NCBI GenBank assembly: GCA_016285055.1
Contig: JAEEPZ010000033.1
Coordinates: 1 to 36,159, forward strand
Source: Prevotella sp.
Lineage (GTDB): Bacteria > Bacteroidota > Bacteroidia > Bacteroidales > Bacteroidaceae
Reading direction: 5' to 3'
Length of the DNA stretch: 36,159 nucleotides
A program made the position numbers and the translations under genes. Shown one piece after another: positions 14,837-24,700 of this stretch. The notes under the pieces were generated by a model. That model made no database searches, was not told the DNA's origin, and saw only the letters and a list, made by a program, of their open reading frames with translations. Within the stretch, counting starts at the first letter, position 1, and each line of letters starts with the position of its first letter.

Positions 14837-17284
14837 CTATAACAGACCGGCCAATCGCTTGAAGGCGGGCTGCAAGAGGCTTGTCTCCAGTCTTTTGCCT
14901 TCGGGCGAGCGGAAGACGCATTGGTGCTCGGCGGCATTAAGCCGGCTGATATAGCTGATGTTCACCAATGTGCTGCGGTCGGCACGCACGAAGTGTGGCG
15001 CATCCAGCTGTTTGGCCATGGCGCCAATGCCCATCATCACCATGTCGGTGCTGTGGAAGGTGACCAACTGGGTGTAGTTGCCGTCAGCCTTCAGATAGAC
15101 GATACTGTCGGCGTCTATCACCAACGAGCCTTTTACCGTGCGCAGGGTCAGTCGTTGCGGTGCCGGCGTGGCGTCGGTCATCTTCACGATGTCCTGTGCC
15201 AGCAGAGCGTTGTCGGCTTTCATGGCTTCTTCGCGGATGGCACGGATGAGCTGCTCGCGCTCCTGTTTCTCACGCTGCACGCGCAGCAGTTTGCGGCGGC
15301 TGCGGCGTTTCTCAATCCATCGGGCCAGCTGCCAGATAACGATGGACAGGAGGATGACTGCCACAACCCACACCCACCAGTGCTGCCACCACTTCAGCGG
15401 CGGCGCAATGAAGGTGTCGGCCTGGCTGTCGGCTACCAGGTCGGCCGGAGAGAACGAGGTCATCTGCTCCAGTCCGCAGAGCCACACCCTTCCGTCGGCA
15501 TCCTCGGCCATGTTGGCCATCAGCGGCTCTACGACGGTGAAGCCGTTGAGATGGTTGAAGAAGCAGATGTCAGTGAGGCGGTAGTCGTCAGTGATGCGGC
15601 ATACGAAAAGCCCGTTGAGGGTGGCTACTGTCAAGAATCCGCGGGGCGACACGTGCAGCGAGCGTACCTCGTGTCCGTTGAGCTGTGGCATCTGGCTGCT
15701 CAGCTCCTCTACTTCGCCCTTGCGGATGAGAAACAGGGAGTCATTGCAGGCTAAGAAGACGGTGCCCTTCGGGTCGCTCTCCATGGTAGTGACAGGCCCT
15801 ATAGGGCTTATAGGTCCTATAGGACTCATAGGACCCATAGGACTCATAGGCCCCATAGGCCCTATGCGGAACAGCCCGTAGGTGCTGCCTATCCACAGGC
15901 TCCCTTCACTGTCGGCGGCGGCGCACCAGGGGTGGGGAATGTCTGTGCAGAGAGTGTCAAGCTGCTGTGTCACTGGGTCGTAGGAGGCTATCAACTGGCG
16001 GGTGCCGATGATGAGCCGCCGCCCTGCCTCGGTGATGAACTGATAACGCTCAAAGGGCAGCCCGAGCCACGTCACGGTGCTGTCGCTGACACAGGCGATG
16101 TCGTTGCGCCCGGCCAAATAGACGCTGCTGTCGATGACGGCAGCGCAGGGCTGGAAGAAATCATTGGGGTTGTCGTAGATGATGCGCCCTCCGCTGATGA
16201 TCTTGCCGTTGAGCGTACCCATGATGGGCTGGGCCACGGTTTGGCGGGCTGTATCCGTTGATGGTGACACCCCGACGCCGCGCACAATGTCGTCGGGGTC
16301 ATCTAGCATGTGGTTGGTGAAGTGGCGGTTGAAGAAGCAGTACAGCCCCTGATAGGTTGTCAGCCACAGGCGGTCCCAGCGGTCGACGAGCATCCCCTTG
16401 ATGAGGTTGAAGCCGCCAGCCAGCTTGGTCACCCTGCCGCTCTTGCCCGAGGGTGACGGTGCAGAGGGCTGCGGGTTGGGCGTGCTGTCGTAGATGTAGA
16501 GGCTGTGCGCATCGGCGATGAGCAGCGTCCCGTCCTTTGCCGGGCGCACGGTGAGGCCGTAGTCTGCCTGCCACTCGTCGAAGGGCGTCAGCAGCCTGAC
16601 ACTGTCGTCCTCAACGCTGTAGATGCCGTCCTGGGCAAAGGCGTAGAGCGAATGACCCTGTCGGCAGAGCGAATAGAAATCAGGGTTGGAGGATATCAGC
16701 TGCTGGTCACGATAGAGACCCTCGGTCGTGGGAATATAAAAAGAAGTGCCATCTACGTACAGCTTGCGGTCAGGCAACATCTGGTCCAGCCTCTCATTCT
16801 CATAAAACCTTGTGAAACCTTGTGAAACCGTGGCCTTCCCTACCCATCGGTGCTGTTCCTGGTCGTCCTCGAACAGCAAGTAGCCGTTGGGCAAGTCTGA
16901 GGCGTTAAAGTTGTTCAGCAGCCAGTGCCCTTGCGGGTCTATCGGACTGATGCTGGCCTCGTCGCCGTCGATGCGCCACTGCCGTCGGAAACTCAGGGCC
17001 CTGACGCCCTCGTCGTCTTCCATGAATTGCACGATGTTCCACCGATGACCCTGAAGGAATGGAGTAAACGTGCGGCCGTCGTAGCGCACCAGACCGGACA
17101 ATGTTCCCACATATATATATCCGCGCGCGTCTTGAAACAGCGTCTCCGTCATCATCTGGGGCAAACCGTCCTGTGTGGTGTAGCGCCGGTAGCTCAGCGT
17201 GCCCGTCACTTGTGCTGGCAGACTCTGTGCCAGCAGAAAAGCCAAAACGGACAAAAACAATCTCTCGAACCAGTTGGATTTCAT
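14837..17284 (-). CDS. Transmembrane LytTR one-component regulator with periplasmic beta-propeller
   Basis: An 815-residue regulator. A signal peptide (MKSNWFERLFLSVLAFLLAQ) leads into a periplasmic two-component-regulator propeller (about 28-620; first blade TQDGLPQMMTETLFQDARGYIYVGTLSGL). A transmembrane helix follows (about 635-655: WWVWVVAVILLSIVIWQLARW), then a charged coiled stretch and a C-terminal LytTR DNA-binding domain (about 709-815: DSIVYLKADGNYTQLV ... HFVRADRSTLVNISYISRL). No histidine kinase or receiver domain is present, so ligand sensing would be linked directly to DNA binding. Residues about 473-497 are an in-frame 9-bp repeat (MGPMSPMGPMSPIGP). It is divergent from the BspA-like gene, its probable target, and followed 24 bp later by the methyltransferase fusion. 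The start is fixed by the signal peptide and the abutting promoter. Confidence 0.92.
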   Translation of the reverse strand: MKSNWFERLFLSVLAFLLAQSLPAQVTGTLSYRRYTTQDGLPQMMTETLFQDARGYIYVGTLSGLVRYDGRTFTPFLQGHRWNIVQFMEDDEGVRALSFRRQWRIDGDEASISPIDPQGHWLLNNFNASDLPNGYLLFEDDQEQHRWVGKATVSQGFTRFYENERLDQMLPDRKLYVDGTSFYIPTTEGLYRDQQLISSNPDFYSLCRQGHSLYAFAQDGIYSVEDDSVRLLTPFDEWQADYGLTVRPAKDGTLLIADAHSLYIYDSTPNPQPSAPSPSGKSGRVTKLAGGFNLIKGMLVDRWDRLWLTTYQGLYCFFNRHFTNHMLDDPDDIVRGVGVSPSTDTARQTVAQPIMGTLNGKIISGGRIIYDNPNDFFQPCAAVIDSSVYLAGRNDIACVSDSTVTWLGLPFERYQFITEAGRRLIIGTRQLIASYDPVTQQLDTLCTDIPHPWCAAADSEGSLWIGSTYGLFRIGPMGPMSPMGPMSPIGPISPIGPVTTMESDPKGTVFLACNDSLFLIRKGEVEELSSQMPQLNGHEVRSLHVSPRGFLTVATLNGLFVCRITDDYRLTDICFFNHLNGFTVVEPLMANMAEDADGRVWLCGLEQMTSFSPADLVADSQADTFIAPPLKWWQHWWVWVVAVILLSIVIWQLARWIEKRRSRRKLLRVQREKQEREQLIRAIREEAMKADNALLAQDIVKMTDATPAPQRLTLRTVKGSLVIDADSIVYLKADGNYTQLVTFHSTDMVMMGIGAMAKQLDAPHFVRADRSTLVNISYISRLNAAEHQCVFRSPEGKRLETSLLQPAFKRLAGLL
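15795..15866 (-). repeat. In-frame 9-bp tandem repeat inside the LytTR regulator
   Basis: Eight 9-bp units (plus strand GGACTCATA, GGACCCATA, GGTCCTATA, GGCCCTATA) are read on the minus strand as alternating M-G-P / M-S-P / I-G-P within the periplasmic propeller. Confidence 0.92.
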
Positions 17285-17289
17285 GTCTG

Positions 17290-17321
17290 CAAAAGTAAGC
17301 GAAAAATGTGAAAAGACCAAA
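17290..17321 (-). promoter_or_regulatory. -33/-7 promoter of the LytTR regulator
   Basis: On the minus strand TTTG (17318-17321) and TACTTTTG (17290-17297) are 20 nt apart, the standard spacing. The -7 box ends 5 nt before the ATG at 17284, so transcription would begin at or next to the start codon. Confidence 0.7.
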
Positions 17322-17456
17322 CTTTCGCACAAATTTATTTGCCACCTACTTTGAGTTCGTCCAAAAAAAGGGGCAGTTCGTCAAAATTTTGCAGAAAAAG
17401 GCGGTTTTATCGGAAAAAAGTAGAAAAAAAAGACAGCTGTTTTGAGATTCTTTTTT

Positions 17457-17464
17457 TAACTTTG
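17457..17464 (+). promoter_or_regulatory. -7 promoter box of the BspA-like gene
   Basis: TAACTTTG lies 35 nt upstream of the ATG at 17500, in the 215-bp divergent region shared with the LytTR gene. A TTTG at 17441-17444 is nearer than the usual -33 spacing. Confidence 0.6.
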
Positions 17465-17499
17465 CGGTTGTGAAACTTAAAACTAAATCCATAATAAAC

Positions 17500-20400
17500 A
17501 TGAAAACGCTCACCATTTTCCTCACCGCCTTGGCCCTTTGCATGGCAAATGTGGCCCTGGCCGACGACGTCGTCATCCCGACGACCGACGAGAACCCCTT
17601 CGACCTGACGAAGGGCGTCATCACCAGCGACGACCCCCACCAACACTTCACCAATAATGGCGTGGAGTGGATGATGGACGGCGACAAGCTGGTCTACACC
17701 CTGCAGAACCTTCAGGACGCCGACTTCTACTTCGCCTCCGTCTGGTTTGACACGGGCGTCAACGACGTAACCGTAGACATGAACCTGAAGAGCCAGAGCG
17801 GCAGCGTGGTGGCCGACACCACCTTCGCCGTCACCCGCAGCGGATGGAACAACAAGAACTATATGTACCGCGTGAAGACGAAGAAGATGACGAAGGGCAA
17901 GTACACGCTCACCTTCACCTTCCACTCCACACCCGGCAACAACACGGCCAACATCAGTCGCATCAGATTCGAGACCGTGCCGCAGACCGTCACCATCCCC
18001 AACACCGACGATAACCCCTTCGACCTGACGAAGGGCCTGCCCGTCAGCCGCAGCATGAACAGCCATTTCACCGACAACGGCGTGGACAACATGTACAATG
18101 ACGACCAGCTGTACTACGCGCTGCAGAACCAGAGCGCAGCCGATTATTATAATGTATTGCTCGACATCAGTACCGACCGCGGCGGTGCATCCGTTGACTT
18201 CCTCCTGACGAATGAGAGCGGCAGCGTGGTGGCCGACACCACCCTCAGCCTGGTGAACAAGGGTCGCAACACCCCTGTGACCTATATTGTGCAGGTGCGG
18301 CCGATGACGAAGGGCAAGTACATGATGACCCTCACCTACCACTATCCTGACCGCAACGACTGGATTGTGGCCTACATCAAGAGCATCGCCTTCAAGAACC
18401 CGAAGAACCTGCAGGTGGGTGACGAGGTGGAGCTGCAGAACCCAGAGTTCAACGACGGGCGCAACGGCTGGACCTACACGGGCTGCAACCCCAGCACCAG
18501 CGGTGAGGTGTTGGGCAACCGTGTCGGATGGACGGGCAACTCTGAAAAGGCGTTCTACATGGAGCAGACCGTGCTCAACATCCCCAACGGCCTCTATCTG
18601 GTGCAGGTGAATGCTTACGACCAGGTGAGCAACAGTGCCAACACGGTAGAGCAGGTGCTGGCCGACAACGGCATCATCCCCTCCTATCTCTACGCCAACG
18701 AACAGGAGGTGCTGCTGAAGAACATCTTCGACGACGCGCTGACGGGCCAGAACCGCTACCGCTGGTATCAGGGTCTCGCCATGAACTACTTCATCGGCGA
18801 AGGCAGCACCGCCTTCATGCCCGCCATCAACGACGGCACGTCGGCCGCCTTCTCACTGTCGCACCATCCCTTCGTCTACCTGAACAGCCTCGTCGTGGCC
18901 GTCACCAACGGTCAGCTCACCATCGGCGTGAAGAAGACCGACACCGACCGCTCTTCGCAAATCATCATGGACCACTGGCGTGTCACCTATCTCTCGAAGG
19001 ACACGAAGCTACCCACCAAGAACGGCCGTGCCTACAACCGGCAGCTGCTCGACGACGCCATCCGTGCCGCCGGCGGTACGGCCGTCAGCACTGAGAGCGA
19101 CAACGCCGCCCTCAACCGCCTCATCGCCCTCGAGGACGAGAACGAGCGCCAGAGCTACCAGCTGCTTGACATCACCGTGGAGCAGCCCGGCACCCTCGGC
19201 GACGAAATCTTCGGCAAGCTGGGCAACGACTTCAACCTGGCTGATTTGAAGCGCATCAAAATCAAGGGGCAGCTGAACGACGCCGACCTCACGACGTTGC
19301 GCGACCGCTGCCCCAACCTCATTGAGGTGGACATGGCCAAGGTGCTGAACACCAGTTTCATCGATGCACAGTTCCGCAACCACTACTACCTGCGCTATGT
19401 CGTGCTGCCCGACCATCTGGAGAGCCTGCCCAACAACGCCTTCAACCAGTGCTACAACCTGAACAGCGTCACGTTGCCCGCCACGATGAATACCATTGGC
19501 AACGGTGCCTTCTACCGCTGCTACAACCTGCGCCAGGCTGTCATCCCCGAGGGTGTGACGAGCATCGGCAATGAGGCCTACCGTGAGTCGGGCCTCTGGC
19601 AGATACAGTTTCCCTCGACGCTGAAGGTCATCAATTCCAGCCTGTGCTACTACTGCTACGAGCTGACCGACATCGTGCTCAACGGGCAGACCGGCATCAA
19701 CGAGAGCTATGCCTTCGCCAACTGCACCCACCTGCGCCAGGTCGTGATGCCTGCGACGATGGAGCACATCTATCATCATTCCTTCCAAAGCTGTACACGC
19801 TTAGCCGACGTGCAGCTGAACGAGGGCCTCGTAGACATCTGGCACAACGCCTTCGACAACTGTCCAGCCCTGACGCAGATTACCTTGCCCAGCTCAGTGC
19901 AGGCGCTCTATGGCTGTCCCTTCAGTTCTTGCGACAACCTGCAGAACATGACCTGCCTCAGCGTGGCGCCACCCTACACCATTTATCCTGCTAGCAGTGG
20001 CTCTGCACGTACCAACCCCTTCGGCGGCTACGATAAAGACAAGAACCGCACCATCAGCGTGCCCTACATCTCGCAGAGCGTCTACAAGCAGACGGCAGGC
20101 TGGGACTACCACAACATCGTCGCCCATTCAGACCTGCCGAAGAGCGTCTATATCAACATGCCCTACAACATGACGTGGCCCGCCGAGCTGATGGCACAGT
20201 GGAAACCCAACATCTATATCACCCCCAACGCGAAGAACACCCCATCTGAGGGCGGCAACGGCGGTATGCTCACCTACGGCAAGCTCTATGTGGGCACGAA
20301 GGCCGCGTTCTCGGCTGACACGCTGAACCTCTACTACAGCTATTACGCATTCAAGGAAGCCGACAACCGTAAGTTCTTCACGCCGATGCTGGTAAACGGC

Positions 20401-21660
20401 ACGGGACGCGCCGATGTCATCCGTACGGAGATTAATGTGGCAAAGAACTACTGGACGTTCTTCAGCTTGCCCTACGACGTGAAGGTAAGCGACATCACCT
20501 CGACGCATCCTAACGACCCCTTCGTCATCCGCACCTACGACGGCGAGAAGCGCGCCAACGGCCAGCTGGCCGAGGCCTGGGTGAACGTGCCCAAGGACGG
20601 CATTCTGAAAGCCGGACAGGGCTACATCATCCGCACCACCAACGGCGACGGCTACCAGTATTACAACAATTACTTCCTGCCCTCGGTGAACAACGGCAAC
20701 AAGACACGTTACTTCACCACCGAGGACGTGGTGGTGCCCCTTGAGAACTATCCCACGGAGTTTGCGCACAACCGCTCGTGGAACTTCATCGGCAACCCCT
20801 ATCCCTGCTTCTTCGACATCCGCGCCATGCAGACCACGAGCCCCATCACCATCTGGAACCGCTCGTCGCAGTATGAGACCTACTCGCCGCTTGACGACGA
20901 CTATATCCTCAACCCAGGCCAGGCGCTCTTCATCCAGCGCCCGCTCGACCAGAGCCAGGTCATCTTCCTGAAGGAGGGCCGCCAGAACGACCTCGCCATC
21001 CGCGACACCATCTATTATAATAGTTCGCGCGCGAGAGTGGCCGGTCACCAGCGCCAGGTGTTTAACCTTCTGCTGCAAGTCCCCCTGTCGTCTCCCGAGG
21101 GGGACATAAATGTGGGCATGCCCGGTAATGAAGCCCCCTCGGGGGCCGTAGGGGGGGCTTCGACTCCTCTTGACCGCACGCGCTTCGTCATCAACGAGGC
21201 CGCCAGCTGTGGCTATGACATCGACTACGACGCCAGCAAGTTCTTCAGCACCGAACCGGGTGTGGCTCACCTCTATACGCTCGATGGCGACGTGCAGTAT
21301 GCCATCAACGAGCGACCCATGGCTGACGGCGAGATATTGCTCGGCCTGCAATTGCCCAGCAGCGGCACCTACACCATCGCCCTCAACGTACCCAACGGTC
21401 TTGCTGCCGAGGCCGTCACCCTTGTCGACAAGCGGACAGGTACCGAGACCGACCTCACTGCTGCTGCCTACACCTTCCAGGCTGACGCAGGCACGCTGAA
21501 CAGCCGCTTCGTCATCCGTCTGGGCGGCGCCACCGGCATCACGGACAATAACCGTGAAACAATAACCAATAACCGCTATTTCGACCTGCAGGGCCGCCGC
21601 ATCAGCCAGCCGCAGAAGGGCATCTACGTGAAGGACGGACAGAAGATGGTCATCAAGTAA
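17500..21660 (+). CDS. Secreted BspA-like leucine-rich-repeat surface protein with T9SS-like tail
   Basis: A 1386-residue exported protein. Signal peptide (1-21); two tandem copies of a beta-rich domain of about 140 residues (about 24-163 and 164-302), each opening VIP/TIP-x-TD-NPFDLTKG and sharing SGSVVADTT and MTKGKY; a carbohydrate-binding-like domain (about 303-500, NPEFNDGRNGWTYTG). Then about seven BspA/LRR_5 repeats (about 625-835, for example LPATMNTIGNGAFYRCYNL), a beta-rich region, and a C-terminal T9SS type A tail (YFDLQGRRISQPQKGIYVKD). Two GC-rich hairpins at 21079-21161 code a foreign-looking loop (about 1194-1221). BspA-type LRRs bind host or extracellular-matrix proteins in some oral Bacteroidetes; the ligand here is unknown. 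It is divergent from the LytTR regulator and followed 46 bp later by the giant gene. Confidence 0.9.
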   Translation: MKTLTIFLTALALCMANVALADDVVIPTTDENPFDLTKGVITSDDPHQHFTNNGVEWMMDGDKLVYTLQNLQDADFYFASVWFDTGVNDVTVDMNLKSQSGSVVADTTFAVTRSGWNNKNYMYRVKTKKMTKGKYTLTFTFHSTPGNNTANISRIRFETVPQTVTIPNTDDNPFDLTKGLPVSRSMNSHFTDNGVDNMYNDDQLYYALQNQSAADYYNVLLDISTDRGGASVDFLLTNESGSVVADTTLSLVNKGRNTPVTYIVQVRPMTKGKYMMTLTYHYPDRNDWIVAYIKSIAFKNPKNLQVGDEVELQNPEFNDGRNGWTYTGCNPSTSGEVLGNRVGWTGNSEKAFYMEQTVLNIPNGLYLVQVNAYDQVSNSANTVEQVLADNGIIPSYLYANEQEVLLKNIFDDALTGQNRYRWYQGLAMNYFIGEGSTAFMPAINDGTSAAFSLSHHPFVYLNSLVVAVTNGQLTIGVKKTDTDRSSQIIMDHWRVTYLSKDTKLPTKNGRAYNRQLLDDAIRAAGGTAVSTESDNAALNRLIALEDENERQSYQLLDITVEQPGTLGDEIFGKLGNDFNLADLKRIKIKGQLNDADLTTLRDRCPNLIEVDMAKVLNTSFIDAQFRNHYYLRYVVLPDHLESLPNNAFNQCYNLNSVTLPATMNTIGNGAFYRCYNLRQAVIPEGVTSIGNEAYRESGLWQIQFPSTLKVINSSLCYYCYELTDIVLNGQTGINESYAFANCTHLRQVVMPATMEHIYHHSFQSCTRLADVQLNEGLVDIWHNAFDNCPALTQITLPSSVQALYGCPFSSCDNLQNMTCLSVAPPYTIYPASSGSARTNPFGGYDKDKNRTISVPYISQSVYKQTAGWDYHNIVAHSDLPKSVYINMPYNMTWPAELMAQWKPNIYITPNAKNTPSEGGNGGMLTYGKLYVGTKAAFSADTLNLYYSYYAFKEADNRKFFTPMLVNGTGRADVIRTEINVAKNYWTFFSLPYDVKVSDITSTHPNDPFVIRTYDGEKRANGQLAEAWVNVPKDGILKAGQGYIIRTTNGDGYQYYNNYFLPSVNNGNKTRYFTTEDVVVPLENYPTEFAHNRSWNFIGNPYPCFFDIRAMQTTSPITIWNRSSQYETYSPLDDDYILNPGQALFIQRPLDQSQVIFLKEGRQNDLAIRDTIYYNSSRARVAGHQRQVFNLLLQVPLSSPEGDINVGMPGNEAPSGAVGGASTPLDRTRFVINEAASCGYDIDYDASKFFSTEPGVAHLYTLDGDVQYAINERPMADGEILLGLQLPSSGTYTIALNVPNGLAAEAVTLVDKRTGTETDLTAAAYTFQADAGTLNSRFVIRLGGATGITDNNRETITNNRYFDLQGRRISQPQKGIYVKDGQKMVIK
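21079..21161 (+). repeat. Pair of GC-rich hairpins in frame in the BspA-like gene
   Basis: The first hairpin has arms GTCCCCCT (21079-21086) and AGGGGGAC (21098-21105). The second has arms GAAGCCCCC (21130-21138) and GGGGGCTTC (21153-21161). They are separated by 24 bp and code PLSSPEGDINVGM and EAPSGAVGGAS. This type resembles, but is not the same as, the CCCTCCCT palindrome elsewhere in the window. Confidence 0.8.
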
Positions 21661-21706
21661 TGGCCTGTCCCAGTTGTTGATATTGTCTTTAATAATCATT
21701 ACGGCT

Positions 21707-24700
21707 ATGAAGCGAATACTATCTTTCTGCATGTTTCTGCTGCTACAGTTGGCGGCACATGCGCAAGACACGAAATACACTGTGACACTGAATGTGCCCG
21801 AGAATGGCACGCTCAGCGCCTACGCCGGCATCAAGAGCGGCGACTACATCAGCCGACGCTCCGAGTTTGCCGCCGGTGAGGAGGTGCACCTCACGGGTAG
21901 CCTCAAGGCGGAGTACAGCAGCACCGGCTGGACCGACGAGCAGGGCCGCCAGGTGTGCGACTCGCTGCACTACATCTTCACCATGCCCGCCCGCAACGTC
22001 GTGCTGACGGGCCACACCACCTACGACCCCGCCAACCCACCGGGACCGCGCGAGGACGGCTACACCGACACCTGGAACCGCCTCTACCTGCGCTCCAACC
22101 CCGAGTATGGCGGCGCCTTCACCTGGGGCTTAGGCGCTGAGAGCGCCCAGAACTGGCTGGTGTGGACGGGCTATGAGTTCACCGTGCAGGCCTACCCCGC
22201 CACGGGCTTCAAGTTCATGGGCTGGCAGCTCGACGGTGAGATTGTCTCCACCGACAACCCCTACACCTTCATCATGCCTGAGCGCGACATGACGCTCTAC
22301 GCCATGTACGACTACGACCCCGAGACGCCGGCCAACCCGCATGGCAACGTGTGGAACAAGGAGAGCGGCGAGCTCATCATCAGCGAGTTTGTGCCTGGTT
22401 ACCTCTATAATAAAGTCACCGACGTGACCAGCCGTGACCCGTGGCACAGCGACTGGGACCTCATCAAGAGTGCCATCATCGACGGGCCGAGCACGGACGC
22501 GAGCCTCACCTATGACTACCCTGTTGACATTCGTGCCATCACCTACTCTGCCAACAATGTGGAGTATGTGGACTACAGTCGCACCAGCGGCATCACCAAG
22601 GTAACTACCGGATGCTTCAGCAAGAAGTCGCTCAAGCAGGTAGTGCTGCCCGCTACTATTACGACCATCGGCGAGTATGCCTTCTATAACTGCGAGTCGC
22701 TGACCGACGTCACCTGCTTCGCCACCACACCGCCAACGTTTGAGGGGAAGATGCCTGGCGACAACGGCTACGATAAGAATAGCTACTATGTCAAATGGGC
22801 TTTCGCGGATTTGAACCTCGACAACATCATCGTCCATGTGCCTGCCGAGGCCGTGCCGCTCTATCAAGAGGCACGCGGATGGAAAGAGTTCATGATCCTG
22901 CCCATCACGACGGGCGTGCAGAAGCTCACCGTCAGCCTGCCTCAGACCGGCAGCTATAAGGACATGTTCCTCGAGCTGGTGAACACGAAGACGCTGCAGA
23001 GCCAGCGCTATGTCATCACCAGCGCTACGAGCTACACGTTCAACAACCTCATCAAAGGCACGCAGCACTGCCTCTACCTGAAGAACCAGCGCGGCGACGT
23101 GCTGGGCACCGTCGAGGGCATCGACATTCAGGACAAGGATCTTCAGGTCAGTTTCGCTGACCTGAAGACGCCCATCGACGTCGCCCTGCGCCTCCAGCTA
23201 CCCAATGGCAACTACCTCCCCTCCCTTGAGGAGGGGTCGGGGGTGGGCATCACCTGGACTGACCGTCAGGGCACCTACCTCGGCCAGGGCGCCACGCTCA
23301 GCGACCAGTTAGAAGGCACGCAGGTCGTAGCCAAGGTGAAGCTTGACGAAACCTTGGGCCGCCAGTATCAGAATCCTGCCGACACACTATTCAACGTAAG
23401 CAAAGGCACCGCCTTGACCATCCCCCTCGCCGCCATCCCGCAGCTGACGCTCAGCGGCACCGTCACGGCCGAGAGTACGGGCAATACTGTGCGCGGAGCC
23501 ACCGTCACCGTCGGCCAGATGCTGAACGGTGCCTATCCTGTGACACAGATTGTGAAGACCGACATCGACGGCCATTGGACTCTCGCCGTCTATGATGTGC
23601 CCACCACCGTCACCGTCTCTCACAGCGACTATTTGAAGGCCTCAGTGAACGCGACGGCTTTGCCGGCGGATGAGCCTCTCGACGTCGTTCTCAAGGACAT
23701 CACCGGCACCATCGTCGACATCGACCTCTCGTACACCGCTGCCGTGGCTGACAGCGAAGAGGCAGTAACCGAGGAGGGCTACAGCCAGCCGGAGAACATC
23801 ACCTACACCGTCTATGACGAGACGCACGGCAAGGAACTGACCGACATCAGCTCGCAGTATCCCATCCTCGTGCTCCTTGGCGACGAGCTGGCAGGGGGCA
23901 CCCGTCTGCGCATCACCGCCACCAGCATCACCGGCGACTTCATGCCCATCACCACCACATGCACCGTCGACAGCAGTGCACGCGCCACCGCCATCTTCGG
24001 CATCAAAGAGATGGGCCAGCTGAAGGCCACCTTCGAAATGACCGACAACACACAGGTGATGGGTGTGCTCTACGACGGCGACGGCCAGCTGGTGGGCTGG
24101 GCTCCGTATAAGGACACGGAGCTGACGGCAACGCGCCTCGGGGACGGCGACTACACCCTCGTGACCATGGGCTACAGCCAGCTCTTCACGTCTGTCAGCT
24201 CACTCGACAACCTTCTGTCCTTAAACGGCATGGACGAGCAGCAGATGGTGATGAACGAGGTGACCATCCGTAGCGGACGTATCACAAAGGTGACGAACCA
24301 CAGCATCCCCGTGCTCGACGAAGACCGCTTCCGCTACACCAGCGACGCCACCAGCGTGTCGGTGAACAAGAGCGAGGTGACCGTGGGCAGCTATGTCACC
24401 GTGCGTGCCGAGCTGGGCTTCAAGCCTGCCTACGTCGACGCACTGAGCAAGGTGCGTCTGCAGTTCGACATTCCCGAGGGTTGCGAATATGTTGACGGCT
24501 CAATGATGGTGGGCAACCACACCGCCGCTTGCGAGCAGGAAGACCGCCGCATCACCGTACTCATCGAGGACCTGAACGATGGCGTGCGTTTCTGCGTTGT
24601 GCCTACGCAGGGCGGTTTCCACGAGATTTCCGCCGGCACGCGCTTCCATGTCAACGGCGTCACGACGATACAGCCTATCGGTGCCGTCAGCTTCAAGGCC

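Noticed and set aside
17285..17499. Cobalamin riboswitch or other structured RNA near the methyltransferase fusion
   Set aside because: The fusion begins 24 bp after the LytTR gene, leaving no room. The divergent region is AT-rich and I saw no B12-box-like conserved sequence.
20128..21810. 560-residue open frame on the minus strand
   Set aside because: It lies entirely opposite the BspA-like gene and the next gene's start, has no domain, and is explained by the high-GC codon use of the real genes.
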